A stretch of DNA of 64,000 bases from a bacterium. Its GTDB lineage: Bacteria > SZUA-79 > Acidulodesulfobacterales > Acidulodesulfobacteraceae. Location: assembly GCA_003232385.1 (NCBI GenBank), contig QIJE01000001.1:62001-126000 (forward strand). Direction: 5' to 3'. Position numbers and translations under genes: made by a program. Positions 49,265-60,552 of the stretch are shown here, in pieces. How positions within the stretch are numbered: position 1 is the first letter of the stretch; each line of letters starts with the position of its first letter. The notes beneath the pieces were generated by a model. That model had not been told where the DNA came from. It worked only from the letters and a program-made list of their open reading frames with translations, and ran no database searches.

Positions 49265-49909
49265 CTAAGACCTCTTAAGAAAATTGCTTATAAAAATACT
49301 TATGTCGGAGAATTTTTTATCCTTAACAAGTTCAAAAAGATCGGAATTAACTAATTCGTCGAAAAGTTTTTGATTTCTGCTCTGCGGATATTTTTTCATC
49401 TTGATTTCCCGCCTCATAAGTCCAAGAATTTTGACATAAGTGGTATATTCCTCGCCGTAAATCTTTTCTAAATCCTCTCTTATTTTTCGAGAAAATCTCG
49501 GGCTTAATCCGCCCGTAAAAATAGCTATATCAAATTCACCCCTCGAAACAAGTGCCGGAAGGGTAAACGTACAAAGTTCCGGCTTATCAGCAATATTAAT
49601 CAATATATTTTTTTTTACGCATCTCTTAGATAAACTTTCCTCCATCTTCAAATTCTTCTCTTCGGAAGAAACAGCGCAAAACACGGCAAATGCACCGCTC
49701 TCATCCCCTGCCTTATAATCTCTTTGAACCCACTTAATCCTCGATTTCTTGATAAATCCGCTTATCTTCTCCGTTATTTCCGGGGCAACTAATGTTACGT
49801 CTGCACCCCTTTCCAAAAGCCTTTCCGTCTTTCTTGCAGCAATAACGCCTCCTCCGACTACGAGGACCTTTTTATCATAAATATTAAGATTTACGGGATA
49901 ACATTTCAT
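49265..49909 (-). CDS. Precorrin-2 dehydrogenase/sirohydrochlorin ferrochelatase-like (Met8/CysG N-terminal)
   Basis: YPVNLNIYDKKVLVVGGGVIAARKTERLLERGADVTLVAP, TGGLSPRFSRKIREDLE. Confidence 0.88.
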   Translation of the reverse strand: MKCYPVNLNIYDKKVLVVGGGVIAARKTERLLERGADVTLVAPEITEKISGFIKKSRIKWVQRDYKAGDESGAFAVFCAVSSEEKNLKMEESLSKRCVKKNILINIADKPELCTFTLPALVSRGEFDIAIFTGGLSPRFSRKIREDLEKIYGEEYTTYVKILGLMRREIKMKKYPQSRNQKLFDELVNSDLFELVKDKKFSDISIFISNFLKRS

Positions 49910-49915
49910 TAATTT

Positions 49916-50479
49916 TTATTCTCCGAAAACAAGAGCGGAAAACGTAAATATGTCCGCCCCGGTTTTATAAGCATCGGAAGGGAGACCTGCTTTCATAGAA
50001 ACTGCCTCTAAAAATCCCTTTTTATCCATATTGTGTTCAACGGCGACTTGCGGAAGCAAAACTCCTCGATACGGCCCTTTAATAAAATATAAACCGTGTT
50101 TTCCTATTTCTATATCGTCGAAATTATCTATCTTTTCAAATGGGGTTAATACGGATATTTCTATTTTTACATTTTGAAGTTCCGAATCGTTTAACGGGAT
50201 AAATCTAGGGTCGTTAAATGCCGCTTCTTTTGCCATATCGTAAACATTTTGATATATCTGCGTGTTGAAATTAAAATTTCCTATACATCCCCTTAATTGC
50301 TCGCCTCCCGTTTTCAACGTAACAAAAACCCCCGATTTAGCCTTAAGGTTATCGGTAAGTAGAGACGTTAATTCTTTTAAGTCGCCACCCTCGATAGCCC
50401 TTCTTGCTATCCTTAATAAAAGCGATTTTTCATTTTCGGTCAAATCAAAATTTTTCATATTAACCGCCCTCCTAATCAT
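49916..50479 (-). CDS. AMMECR1 domain protein
   Basis: GVFVTLKTGGEQLRGCIGNF, AAFNDPRFIPL, KGPYRGVLLPQVAVEH. Confidence 0.9.
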   Translation of the reverse strand: MIRRAVNMKNFDLTENEKSLLLRIARRAIEGGDLKELTSLLTDNLKAKSGVFVTLKTGGEQLRGCIGNFNFNTQIYQNVYDMAKEAAFNDPRFIPLNDSELQNVKIEISVLTPFEKIDNFDDIEIGKHGLYFIKGPYRGVLLPQVAVEHNMDKKGFLEAVSMKAGLPSDAYKTGADIFTFSALVFGE

Positions 50480-50490
50480 TATTTATTATT

Positions 50491-50913
50491 TTAGCAGTTT
50501 TCTATTCTATATGACCATTCTATGTCAATCGTGTCCTTCAACATCGCCCAAACACTACAATACTTATCCTTTGATAATTCTATGGCTCTTTTTACAGCCT
50601 GCTCTTCGATATTCTTACCCCTAATCGTATAAATTATCGTAATTTTGGTGAATGCACGGGGGTGTGTATCTGCTTTTTCGCCGGCAACGCTAACGTTATA
50701 ATCAATTATATTCTGTCTTTTTTTCCTTAAAATGGAAATTATATCCATGGAGCTGCACCCGGCAAGGCTTATAAGTATTAGATCCATGGGTCTCATTCCT
50801 TCTCCGCTACCACCTGATTCCTTAGACGTATCAAGCAAAATTGAATAACCATTATTCTCGTCCGAATATGCGCGGAACCGTAAATCTTCAAGGTATTCTA
50901 ATTTTATCCCCAT
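50491..50913 (-). CDS. OsmC family protein
   Basis: GMRPMDLILISLAGCSSMDIISILRKKRQ, AIELSKDKYCSVWAML. Confidence 0.9.
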   Translation of the reverse strand: MGIKLEYLEDLRFRAYSDENNGYSILLDTSKESGGSGEGMRPMDLILISLAGCSSMDIISILRKKRQNIIDYNVSVAGEKADTHPRAFTKITIIYTIRGKNIEEQAVKRAIELSKDKYCSVWAMLKDTIDIEWSYRIENC

Positions 50914-50936
50914 AACAGACCTCCTTAATTTCGCTT

Positions 50937-51959
50937 TTAAATAAATTCGTCTTTTATATCTCTTTCCAGCAATCTCACTATTGCATCCGCCGGCTTGAGC
51001 CCTTCAAAAAGAACGGAATAGACAACGTTCGTTATCGGCATATATATATCCCTTCCCTTGGCTATCTTATATACGGATTTTGCTGTTGCAACGCCCTCGG
51101 CAACCATTTTCATTCCGTTTAGAATGGAATATAATTTCTCACCCTTACCGATTCTTATTCCCACGGTCATGTTTCTGCTTAAGTTAGACGTAGACGTAAG
51201 CATTAAATCTCCAAGACCCGACAGTCCGGTAAATGTTCGCTTGTCCGCCCCAAGCGCCTCGCCGAATCTTGTCATTTCGACTATCCCCCGCGTTATAAGT
51301 GCAGCCCTGGCATTATTACCCAGCCCGAGTCCGTCGGACATGCCGGCTGCAAGGGCAATGATGTTTTTAATAGCGCCCCCGAGTTCGACGCCCTTGACAT
51401 CGTTCAGTGTATATATTCTAAAATTTATTATATTTTTGAAAAAAATTTTTAATTCGTCTAAAATTTTATCGTTAAAAGAAGCTGCACAAACAGCCGTAGG
51501 AAGATTTTTAGAAACCTCAACCGCAAAACTCGGACCGCTTAAAACGGCATACCTTTCTAACATAGAGGTGCCTAATATACTCTCAAATACCTTATACGGC
51601 AGGTTCATGGATTTATCGCCCAATCCCTTTGCCGTATTAACAAATATATAATCCCTCAAATTAAATCTATCCCCATACCTTTTTATATCTATCAGGATAT
51701 TCTTAAGCGCACTTGAAGGAACTACGAGGAATATAATTCGACAGTTCTCAAAAACGGTTTCATAATCGTCCGTTATTATGATATTTTCGTCTAAAAATAC
51801 CCCCTTTAAATAATATTCGTTATATCTTTTCGCTTTTAATTCTTCCGCAAACCCTTTACTTCTGCATTTTAAGTAAATCTCCGGGGCAAATTTCGCAAAG
51901 TTCACCGAAAGCGCCGTTCCAAAACTACCCGAGCCTATAATGCCAATTGGTTCCTTCAT
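50937..51959 (-). CDS. gpsA: NAD(P)-dependent glycerol-3-phosphate dehydrogenase
   Basis: IGIIGSGSFGTALSVNFA, LSGPSFAVEV, GVELGGAIKNIIALAAGMSDGLGLGNNARAALITRG. Confidence 0.95.
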   Translation of the reverse strand: MKEPIGIIGSGSFGTALSVNFAKFAPEIYLKCRSKGFAEELKAKRYNEYYLKGVFLDENIIITDDYETVFENCRIIFLVVPSSALKNILIDIKRYGDRFNLRDYIFVNTAKGLGDKSMNLPYKVFESILGTSMLERYAVLSGPSFAVEVSKNLPTAVCAASFNDKILDELKIFFKNIINFRIYTLNDVKGVELGGAIKNIIALAAGMSDGLGLGNNARAALITRGIVEMTRFGEALGADKRTFTGLSGLGDLMLTSTSNLSRNMTVGIRIGKGEKLYSILNGMKMVAEGVATAKSVYKIAKGRDIYMPITNVVYSVLFEGLKPADAIVRLLERDIKDEFI

Positions 51960-51991
51960 GTTATATTAATCATATTAATGTTTTATTATTC

Positions 51992-54421
51992 CTACACGTC
52001 GTCATTTATATCGTTTACGGATACCACCGCGCTTACGACCCTTTCGTCTTCATGGAGGTCTACCAATTTTACGCCCATAGTATTCCTTCCGATACTTCTC
52101 AGCCTAGACTCGTTAATTCTAATTATCTTGCCGTTAGACGTAATCAGTATTATATCATTATCTCCGGATGCTTTAAGGACGGAAACCACATGACCGTTTC
52201 TCTGTCCGGTTTTAACGGCGATTATACCCTTTCCACCCCTGCTCTGCTTCCTGAACTCCGTCATCTTTGTCTTTTTGCCGTAACCTTTTTCGGTAATAGC
52301 AATGAGGTAGTCATTCTCGGAAGAAAGCAAATCCATGGAAACGACGGAGTCGTCCTCAGAAAGTTTTATTCCCCTGACCCCCATCGTTCCCCTGCCGAGT
52401 GTTCTAAAACTGTCAATATCAGCACAAAGAGACTTACCGGTTCTTGTTGCTATTACCGCAAACTGATTTTGTACGGCGTTATTCGCTATACGAGTGCTTA
52501 TAACCTCGTCGTCGGCTTTTAGTCTTATAGCTATTAACCCGTTTTTTCTAATATTTGCAAATTTATCTAAGGAAATTTTGATAATCTGTCCCTTTCTTGT
52601 AGCAATAAAAACGGAATAATTCTTGTCAAAATCTTTAATGGGGAATATCGACGAAACCGACTCGTTTTCCTTTAATCCTATAAGATTTATTATCGGCTTT
52701 CCCTTAGACGTTTTGAGCGTTTCCGGTATATTATAAACGTTTAATTTATAAGCATTACCTAAATTTGTTATAAATAAAATAGCATCAAGAGTATTAGCGC
52801 AGAATGAGTTTGCGACAAAATCCTCTTTTTTGGATTTTATACCGGTCTGTCCCTTCCCGCCTCTATTTTGAGCCCTAAACGTAGCCAGTTTTGTTCTTTT
52901 TATATAGCCGTTTTCCGTTAACATGACTATCATTGCCTCGTTATGAATAAGATCGGTAATAGTTACTTCGTTCTCCTCTTTTACTATTTCCGTCTTTCTT
53001 TTATCGCCGAATTTATCCCTAATAAGCGTAAGCTCTTTTTTTATGACATTTTTTATAAGGTTTTCGCTGCCCAAAAGCTCTTTTAGTTTTTCGACCTTTT
53101 TAAGCACTTCCTCGTATTCTTTAACGATATGATCCCGTTCCAAATTGGTAAGTTTCTCTAATTTTAAATCAAGAACGGCGCGAGCCTGAATATCGGAAAA
53201 AACGAACCTTTCCATAAGACGTCCCTTGGCGGCAGCCGGAGAGTCAGAGGTCTTTATCAGATCTATGACTTCATCGATATTTTGCACTATTATTTTAAGT
53301 GCTTCTAATATGTGAAGGCGCGCTTCGGCTTTTTTTAATTCAAATATAGTCCTCTTTATAACCACCTCTTTCCTGAAGTCTACAAAGAGAGAGATCATAT
53401 CCTTAATGTTTAATATTTTAGGCTGATTGTTGACTATAGCAAGAAAAATTACGCCGAATGTTTCTTCAAGTTGGGTATGTTTAAAAAGGTTATTCATTAC
53501 GACCGTCTCGTTTGCATCCCTTTTTAATTCTATCACTACTCTTAAGCCTTCTCTATCGGATTCGTCCCTAAGATCCGATATTCCTTCTATTTTTTTTTCT
53601 TTAACAAGTTCGGCTATCCGTTCTAATATTTTTGACTTATTTACCTGATAAGGTATCTCCGTGATGACTATTTTAGATTTTTCAAAATGATGCCTTGCCC
53701 TTACCTTGACAAGCCCCCTTCCCGTATTAAAATAATTATCAATCCCGGAATATCCGTAAATTATTCCGCCGGTAGGGAAATCCGGACCCTTAATTAAGGA
53801 TCTTAATTCATCTATTCCGCAGTCCTGCTTATCCATAAAATAAAGCGTGGCGTCTATTGATTCAACAAGATTATGCGGAGGAATATTAGAAGACATTCCT
53901 ACAGCGATACCGGATGAACCGTTAACAAGCAGGTTTGGAAACTTGGCCGGCAAAACGGACGGTTCTTTTAACGAACCATCATAATTGGGAGTAAAATCTA
54001 CCGTTTCAAAACCTAGATCGTCTAATAAAAACGATGTAAGTTTTGTCATCTTGATCTCGGTATATCTCATAGCTGCCGGAGGATCTCCGTCTATAGAACC
54101 GAAATTTCCCTGACCGTTTACGAGAGGATATCTCAATGAAAAATCCTGCGCCATTCTGACAATAGAATCGTATACCGCTACATCGCCGTGCGGATGATAT
54201 TTACCTATAACGTCACCGACTATTCTCGCTGATTTCTTATAAGACTTGTTAAAATCATTGCCTATTTCGTTCATGGCAAAAAGAATCCTTCTATGAACGG
54301 GCTTCAACCCGTCTTTAACCTCGGGAAGCGCCCTTCCTATAATTACACTCATTGCATAATCAAGGTATGACTGCCTCATCTCGTCTTCGATATTAATATC
54401 AATAATCCTCTTCTGTTCCAA
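51992..54421 (-). CDS. gyrA: DNA gyrase subunit A
   Basis: [56 protein letters not shown]-terminal beta-pinwheel repeats. Confidence 0.97.
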   Translation of the reverse strand: MEQKRIIDINIEDEMRQSYLDYAMSVIIGRALPEVKDGLKPVHRRILFAMNEIGNDFNKSYKKSARIVGDVIGKYHPHGDVAVYDSIVRMAQDFSLRYPLVNGQGNFGSIDGDPPAAMRYTEIKMTKLTSFLLDDLGFETVDFTPNYDGSLKEPSVLPAKFPNLLVNGSSGIAVGMSSNIPPHNLVESIDATLYFMDKQDCGIDELRSLIKGPDFPTGGIIYGYSGIDNYFNTGRGLVKVRARHHFEKSKIVITEIPYQVNKSKILERIAELVKEKKIEGISDLRDESDREGLRVVIELKRDANETVVMNNLFKHTQLEETFGVIFLAIVNNQPKILNIKDMISLFVDFRKEVVIKRTIFELKKAEARLHILEALKIIVQNIDEVIDLIKTSDSPAAAKGRLMERFVFSDIQARAVLDLKLEKLTNLERDHIVKEYEEVLKKVEKLKELLGSENLIKNVIKKELTLIRDKFGDKRKTEIVKEENEVTITDLIHNEAMIVMLTENGYIKRTKLATFRAQNRGGKGQTGIKSKKEDFVANSFCANTLDAILFITNLGNAYKLNVYNIPETLKTSKGKPIINLIGLKENESVSSIFPIKDFDKNYSVFIATRKGQIIKISLDKFANIRKNGLIAIRLKADDEVISTRIANNAVQNQFAVIATRTGKSLCADIDSFRTLGRGTMGVRGIKLSEDDSVVSMDLLSSENDYLIAITEKGYGKKTKMTEFRKQSRGGKGIIAVKTGQRNGHVVSVLKASGDNDIILITSNGKIIRINESRLRSIGRNTMGVKLVDLHEDERVVSAVVSVNDINDDV

Positions 54422-54501
54422 AGCTCCTCCTTTAATTGAACCGTTACTGCCGCCGTTCTATTCTATAAAGCATGTCCTTGATAAACGCAGTATAATCGCT
54501 G

Positions 54502-55503
54502 CTACCCGCCTATTTGATTCATAAAATTATTAGCCCACAATAAAGATTTCTGTTGTTTAGCCTTCTCTTTAAAATTATGTTTATATCTCTTTAACTGAAC
54601 GATATCTAAAATCTTTTCAAAAGCCGCTTCGTCATCCTGTTCCGTAAGAATTTCTCTTATGTCATATTCACTGTCGTAAAAAAGACAAAGCCTTAGATTG
54701 CCTAACGCTGTAAGTCTCAATCTACTGCAGTCTCCACAAAAATGTTCCGATAAAGGGCTTATAAAACCGATAACCGCCCTGCCGTCCTTAAAACCAAACT
54801 CCTTACTAACCGAACTTCCGCCGGCGGTCGGTATCGGATTAAAATCATCAAACTCCGACATTATTTTCTCTAATATTTCCTTAGATGTTATAGTATCCGT
54901 AATATTTCCGCCTATAGGCATATATTCTATAAATCGCAGATTAAGATCAAGTTCCCTCGCAAAATGGACAAAATCAATTATTTCATCGTCGTTTATGCCT
55001 TTTATTAAAACGACATTTATCTTTATCGGATCAAAACCGATTTGTTTGACAAGATTTATACCGGTTAAAACGTCTTTTAACTCACCCGTTCTCGTAATAC
55101 GGCGAAACCTGTCTTCCCTTAAAGAATCAAGACTGACGTTAATCCTTTTAAGACCGGCCGCATAAAGTTCCGATGCATATTTTTCCAAAAGAGTTCCGTT
55201 CGTAGTCATGGAAACATCGTCTATGCCTTCCGTCTTGCCGATACTTTCGACTAAACCCGTCAAACCTTTTCTGGCCAAAGGTTCTCCGCCGGTAATCCTT
55301 ATCTTGCTAACTCCATGATTCGACAGAAGCTTAACTAACCTCAAAATAACTTCATAAGAAATTATTTCATTATGACTCAACAGTGAAATCCCGTTTTCCG
55401 GCATACAATAAACACACCTCAAGTTACACCTATCGGTTACGCTAATTCTTAAATATGTGATATTCCTGCCGTAAGCATCTTTTAACGGTTTGAACTTATT
55501 CAA
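54502..55503 (-). CDS. moaA: GTP 3',8-cyclase MoaA
   Basis: DRCNLRCVYCMPENG, RITGGEPL, CGDCSRLRLTALGNLRLCLF. Confidence 0.95.
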   Translation of the reverse strand: MNKFKPLKDAYGRNITYLRISVTDRCNLRCVYCMPENGISLLSHNEIISYEVILRLVKLLSNHGVSKIRITGGEPLARKGLTGLVESIGKTEGIDDVSMTTNGTLLEKYASELYAAGLKRINVSLDSLREDRFRRITRTGELKDVLTGINLVKQIGFDPIKINVVLIKGINDDEIIDFVHFARELDLNLRFIEYMPIGGNITDTITSKEILEKIMSEFDDFNPIPTAGGSSVSKEFGFKDGRAVIGFISPLSEHFCGDCSRLRLTALGNLRLCLFYDSEYDIREILTEQDDEAAFEKILDIVQLKRYKHNFKEKAKQQKSLLWANNFMNQIGG

Positions 55504-55520
55504 AATTTATAATCCTCAAA

Positions 55521-57917
55521 TTAAAACAACCCGAAAAACAAATGCGGATTGTTAATCTTTTTTTGTCTTTTAACGGAAGTAGGCTCCGTTCCCGCAACGT
55601 AAGGCATAAGCATGGGGTCTTTATAGCTTGAATCAGCAATTAAACCGGTATACGGATTAATTACCGCAAACACCACTCCCTTAGGTATGACAAATGCTTC
55701 CGGGGGATAAACATTCAACGTTTTTGACATATAAGACTTCCAAATCGGAGCAGCGGTAATAGCACCGACCATAAATCTTCCCATAGAATGAAAATCATCC
55801 CTGCCCGTCCAGACCCCGGTTACCAAAGAAGACGTATATCCGACAAATACTCCGTCCCTGTACTGACTTGACGAACCCGTTTTTCCGGCAACGTAGGGCG
55901 TGATATCTCTTATTTTAGAAACCGTGACACCTGTTCCCATAGTAATAACCTTTTCTAACATATTAGTAAGGATATAAGCAACCTGGGGAGATAAAACCTG
56001 CTTACATTCAGGCTTGTTATTATAAAGGATTTTACCGCCCGGTGTTAGTATTTTAATAATAAAAACCGGTTTACATTCTTTTCCGGAATCGGCAAAAGCC
56101 GTATAGGCGTTAGTCAGGTCTATGAGCCTTACGCTTGAAGAACCTAACGCCATAGTTAAATTCCTTACCACATGATGAATTCCCATTTTATTGGCTAAAT
56201 CAGCTACCTTATTTACTCCTACTTTCTTAAGAAGCTTCACGGCAACAACGTCTATAGAATGAGCAAGACCTATTAAAAGGGTCGTGGGGCCGGTAAACTT
56301 TCGAGAAAAATTACGGGGTTTGTAGTATTTGCCCCTGACACCGGTCGGATATATTACAGGGGTATTATTTATGATAGATGACGGCGTATAGCCGAGAGTA
56401 AGGGCTTCGGCATACAAAATAGGTTTGAAAGCGGAACCCGTCTGCCTCTTAGCGTAAATAGCCCTATTAAACTGAGTATGACTAAAACCGTAACCCCCAA
56501 CCATTGCCCTTACGTACCCATTTTTAGGATCAATAGAAACCAATGCCCCTTCTATGACGTCTTTTTCTTCTAAAGAAAAAATAGGCGCAAGGTTATTGTT
56601 GTAACCGTCAAATTTGACTAATATTTCGTATCCGGGCTCAAGAGCCTGGTATGCGCTACTGATGGTTCTATAAGTAAAATAAACATAACGTTTAAAATGA
56701 GACGCCCATCTCATATTGGATACCGGCAAAATACCTCTAAATTTTCCGACCGCAACATACACGGTTTGACCATTTTTGGAAATTCCGGTGACAAAACCCT
56801 TATAAATACTATCCTTGCTTAAAAACTTTATGAGACTCTTCTCATCGTCTATTTTTTTTAACATTTCCTCATAATTTAGTTTTTGCAATGGCCCGGTATA
56901 GCCATATTCGTGCGAGAGCTTCGTGAGACCGTTTTTTACCGCCTCGTCCGCATATTTCTGCGCTCTTGCGCTTAAAGCGGCATATATCTTAAAATCTCCT
57001 TCCTCATAGACGGCCTTGCCGTATTTATTTATAATATCCTGTTTGATGTAGGCGAGATAGTACGGGGCAACACCGTAAAATTTAAAAAAATTATAAAGAA
57101 CAATCTTTGTGTTATAGGCGATTTTAGCCCTAGCCGGGGTTATAAAACCGTCCTTTGCCATCTGTTCCAAAACATATTTTTGTCTTCTCTTTGCATACTT
57201 AAAATGAACATATGGGTCTAAGAATGAGGGCGCTTGCGGCAACCCTCCGAGCATAGCGGCTTGCGCAAGATTAAGTTTCCCAACGGGAATACCGAAGTAT
57301 GTGAGAGAAGCGGCTTCGACCCCGTATGCATTGCCACCTAGGTATATTTGATTAAGATAAATATCTAAAATATCGTCCTTCGATAAATGGTTCGCTATAC
57401 GGTAAGCCAAGATAGCCTCTCTGAGTTTCCATGTATACGTCCTTCGATACGGGACAAGGAGGGTTTTTGCTACCTGCTGGGTTATAGTAGAACCGCCCTC
57501 GACGATGCGTCCCGCCGCAAGATTAACCACGAAAGCCCTTACGATTGCTCTATAATCAAGCGGACCCTGATTATAAAAATTCTTATCCTCCGCCGCCAAA
57601 AAAGCCTCTTTAACCTGCAAGGGTATATCGGAAGACGGTACCACTTCCCTATTTACCGAACCCAAATAGCCTACAAGTTTTCCGCTTGCCGAATATACGT
57701 AATTAACCTGTCGAGGGTGATAGTCTTTAAGGGAAGTAATATTAGGAACCGAGGATGCAAGCAAAAGATACAATATGACTAAAATTGCTACCGGAGCCAA
57801 TATTAAAATGGAAATTACGGTTAAAACTATTTTAGCCAGTGTCTTTTTCTTTTTTTTTGGCTTATTTCTATTTTTACCACCCTTACTATTCTTGTTCGCG
57901 GATTTACTTACGGGCAT
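55521..57917 (-). CDS. Penicillin-binding protein 1A
   Basis: GT51: AAEDKNFYNQGPLDYRAIVRAF, GGSTITQQVAKTLL; transpeptidase: KRQTGSAFKPI, AGKTGSSSQYRDGVFVGYT. Confidence 0.94.
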   Translation of the reverse strand: MPVSKSANKNSKGGKNRNKPKKKKKTLAKIVLTVISILILAPVAILVILYLLLASSVPNITSLKDYHPRQVNYVYSASGKLVGYLGSVNREVVPSSDIPLQVKEAFLAAEDKNFYNQGPLDYRAIVRAFVVNLAAGRIVEGGSTITQQVAKTLLVPYRRTYTWKLREAILAYRIANHLSKDDILDIYLNQIYLGGNAYGVEAASLTYFGIPVGKLNLAQAAMLGGLPQAPSFLDPYVHFKYAKRRQKYVLEQMAKDGFITPARAKIAYNTKIVLYNFFKFYGVAPYYLAYIKQDIINKYGKAVYEEGDFKIYAALSARAQKYADEAVKNGLTKLSHEYGYTGPLQKLNYEEMLKKIDDEKSLIKFLSKDSIYKGFVTGISKNGQTVYVAVGKFRGILPVSNMRWASHFKRYVYFTYRTISSAYQALEPGYEILVKFDGYNNNLAPIFSLEEKDVIEGALVSIDPKNGYVRAMVGGYGFSHTQFNRAIYAKRQTGSAFKPILYAEALTLGYTPSSIINNTPVIYPTGVRGKYYKPRNFSRKFTGPTTLLIGLAHSIDVVAVKLLKKVGVNKVADLANKMGIHHVVRNLTMALGSSSVRLIDLTNAYTAFADSGKECKPVFIIKILTPGGKILYNNKPECKQVLSPQVAYILTNMLEKVITMGTGVTVSKIRDITPYVAGKTGSSSQYRDGVFVGYTSSLVTGVWTGRDDFHSMGRFMVGAITAAPIWKSYMSKTLNVYPPEAFVIPKGVVFAVINPYTGLIADSSYKDPMLMPYVAGTEPTSVKRQKKINNPHLFFGLF

Positions 57918-58103
57918 AAGTTTAAACTAAACTAATTTATAAATTTAATTAATAGTTAAAGTAAGCAGTAATAAATAATCACTTAAATTTTTTACGTACT
58001 TTTATTATTATACAATATTAATTTTAAGTTTAAAAGTTTAAGGTGCGAAACCGGTTGATTCAATCGTTTTTCCAGTCTTAATGTGATATAATATGAAAAA
58101 ATT

Positions 58104-58535
58104 ATGAACATGGAAGGGAAGATGCCTTATAAAGTAGATACTGTTGCCTTTTCCGGTCTTTTAAAATGGGAGGAGGTCGAAAACCTAATTGACTACGTCA
58201 AAAATTCCGACTCATCATGGAATTATGCCTATACCCAGCTTGGCGATGAAAGGGGAGAGTTGGATTCGGATAAAGCTGCCGAGTTTATCGAGAAAAGAAT
58301 GGAAGAAATAAGAAAGTTAGACGAAATTTGCGGATGGTTTTATGTCCATATGAAAGAAAATCCTTCTATAGTAAAGGTTTATCACCCGAGCTTATCCTGC
58401 GGCTTTTGTTCAATGGCCAACCCCTTGCCTTGGATAATCATTTCCACCGAAAAACTTGAAGATATAGCCGACTTAGAATCTTATAAGCCTATCGAAAAAA
58501 CGAAAAAAAAGGGAATATTTAAAATATTCGGCTGA
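58104..58535 (+). CDS. Hypothetical protein with CxxC
   Basis: 143 aa. A better start may be ATG 58122 (GGAAGGGAAG just upstream). SCGFCSMANP motif; family not recognised. Confidence 0.6.
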   Translation: MNMEGKMPYKVDTVAFSGLLKWEEVENLIDYVKNSDSSWNYAYTQLGDERGELDSDKAAEFIEKRMEEIRKLDEICGWFYVHMKENPSIVKVYHPSLSCGFCSMANPLPWIIISTEKLEDIADLESYKPIEKTKKKGIFKIFG

Positions 58536-58648
58536 TTGCCCGATAACGAAAATGAAATCGTTTATTTTACCCTCCATATACTAAAATCACGTAAATTATG
58601 CGGTATAATTAGAAATATATTGATTGATAAAAATGTTTTAAATAAATT

Positions 58649-59164
58649 ATGACCGAAAGCGAGTTTGTTGATATTTTAAAGACGGGAAATTTTAAAGAGC
58701 GATTTGATGCCGTAAGTAGGATAAATCCTGCTTATCTTACTCATGCTGCAAGCGATAAAGATAGAAGCATAAGATACAAAGTCACATTAAGAATACCAGC
58801 GGAAAATTTGTCGCTTCTTATAAACGACCCGTACAAAGAAATTCGTTTAATAGCGGCAAAAAGAATTGATGCGAAAGAGTTGCCTAAAATGATTAACGAT
58901 AAATCGTTTTGGGTGAGACACGCCGTCGCCGAAAGGATCGATGAATCGTTTTTACCCTCACTTATGGATGACAAAGAGCCCATAGTAAGAATCATGGTTG
59001 TGGAAAGAATAGGCAAAGAATATTTAAAGGATATGATCGGGGACGACGAAGCATTGGTTAGAAAAGCGGTTGCAAAAAGAATTCCCGCGAAATACCTTCT
59101 CCTATTACAAAACGACGTCAGCGAAAGCGTTAAGAATATCATCTCGAAAAGACTAAATAAATAA
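58649..59164 (+). CDS. LRV/HEAT-like repeat protein
   Basis: Repeated units such as VRHAVAERIDESFLPSLMDDKEPIVRIMVVERIGKEYLKDMIGDDEALVRKAVAKRI. Confidence 0.75.
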   Translation: MTESEFVDILKTGNFKERFDAVSRINPAYLTHAASDKDRSIRYKVTLRIPAENLSLLINDPYKEIRLIAAKRIDAKELPKMINDKSFWVRHAVAERIDESFLPSLMDDKEPIVRIMVVERIGKEYLKDMIGDDEALVRKAVAKRIPAKYLLLLQNDVSESVKNIISKRLNK

Positions 59165-59178
59165 ATGATACGTACAAA

Positions 59179-59553
59179 TCATTGTTTATTTATTATGAAT
59201 TTGTTAAGAATAAATTCTTTCAGGACCGCGGCATTATTGTTTATTTCATCTTTTAGACCATACAGCAGGGTTATATTTTTATCACCCGCTTTAATGAATT
59301 CGGATATTCGTATTAATGAATCACCGGATTTAGATTCGGAAAGCTCTAAAAGATATCTTCTTTTGAATTCATTAAAATCTATTGCCGCCGAATGATACGA
59401 TTTTCTTAATTCGTTAGAGGGAGCGATATCCTTGAACCAGAAGTTTATCTCGGCTTTTTCTTTACTTATTCCCCTCGGCCATAGCCTGTCAACCAATATT
59501 CTTATGCCGTCTTTATCCGACGGTACTTCATAGACCCTTCTTACACTTATCAT
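59179..59553 (-). CDS. DUF488 family protein
   Basis: VRRVYEVPSDKDGIRILVDRLWPRGISKEKA, FNEFKRRYLLEL, ITLLYGLKDE. Confidence 0.88.
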   Translation of the reverse strand: MISVRRVYEVPSDKDGIRILVDRLWPRGISKEKAEINFWFKDIAPSNELRKSYHSAAIDFNEFKRRYLLELSESKSGDSLIRISEFIKAGDKNITLLYGLKDEINNNAAVLKEFILNKFIINKQ

Positions 59554-59608
59554 ATTTTTTATTTGTGAACTGCCCGACCGATTCTGAATACGATCAAAAA
59601 CCGTAGAA

Positions 59609-60466
59609 TCAATTTTTTTGATCGGTTTTAGAAATATCTAAGTTATTTTTAAATATTAAATTGCGTATAGGAAACGGTATGTCTATTTTATGCTTATCAA
59701 ATCTCTTTGCGATTTCTATATTTATCTCCGTCAATACGACATGCCTGTTTATCGGGGTCGAAAGCCATATGATAAGCTCCAAATTATAAGTAAAATCTCC
59801 GAAAGAGGTGAACCATACAATAGGCTTCGGCTTTTTTAATACTTTATCGTTATTGCCTGCGATATCTTTTAGTACTTCAATTGCAAGGTCAATCTTGGAA
59901 GGGGCATATTCAATGCCGATAGGCATACGTACTCTGATTTTAGGGTTGTTATGCGACCAATTCACTACGTTTTGTGTAATGAAATTGGAATTAGGAACTA
60001 TCACCTGTATATTGTCGCGCGTAGTAATCGTAGTGCTTCTCGTTCTTATTTCGCCGACAACCCCTTCGAGCCCCCCAATCTCAACATAATCGCCTATTTT
60101 TATCGGACGTTCGAATATTATGATAATACCGGAGATAAAATTACTTATAATGTTCTGCATCCCGAAACTTAAACCTAAACCTACAACGCCGGCAAACACC
60201 GTAAGCGCCGATAAATTTATCCCTAAGACCTGAAATGCTATATAAAATCCGATGGCCAATAAGACTATCTTATTTATTTTTGTAACTGCATCCTGAATGC
60301 CTCTGTCCAACTTAAGCTTGGAAAGGACCTCTCTTTTAAGAAATAAATTTGTGATAAAAACTAAAAGGTAGAAAGCTACTATCACTAACACGGCAAAAAT
60401 AACGGATAGAAGATCAATCTTAAAACCGTGTATAGATATAATTTTGTCTCTTAAAAAATCAAACAT
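59609..60466 (-). CDS. MscS-family mechanosensitive channel
   Basis: GVVGLGLSFGMQNIISNFISGIIIIFERPIKIGDYVEIGGLEGVVGEIRTRSTTITTRDN. Confidence 0.92.
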   Translation of the reverse strand: MFDFLRDKIISIHGFKIDLLSVIFAVLVIVAFYLLVFITNLFLKREVLSKLKLDRGIQDAVTKINKIVLLAIGFYIAFQVLGINLSALTVFAGVVGLGLSFGMQNIISNFISGIIIIFERPIKIGDYVEIGGLEGVVGEIRTRSTTITTRDNIQVIVPNSNFITQNVVNWSHNNPKIRVRMPIGIEYAPSKIDLAIEVLKDIAGNNDKVLKKPKPIVWFTSFGDFTYNLELIIWLSTPINRHVVLTEINIEIAKRFDKHKIDIPFPIRNLIFKNNLDISKTDQKN

Positions 60467-60552
60467 AAGAATTAAATATTAAACGGATTAAATGATATAA
60501 TTATATATAAATTATAATTATATCATAGATATTACAGAGGTTAATTTTTTTT

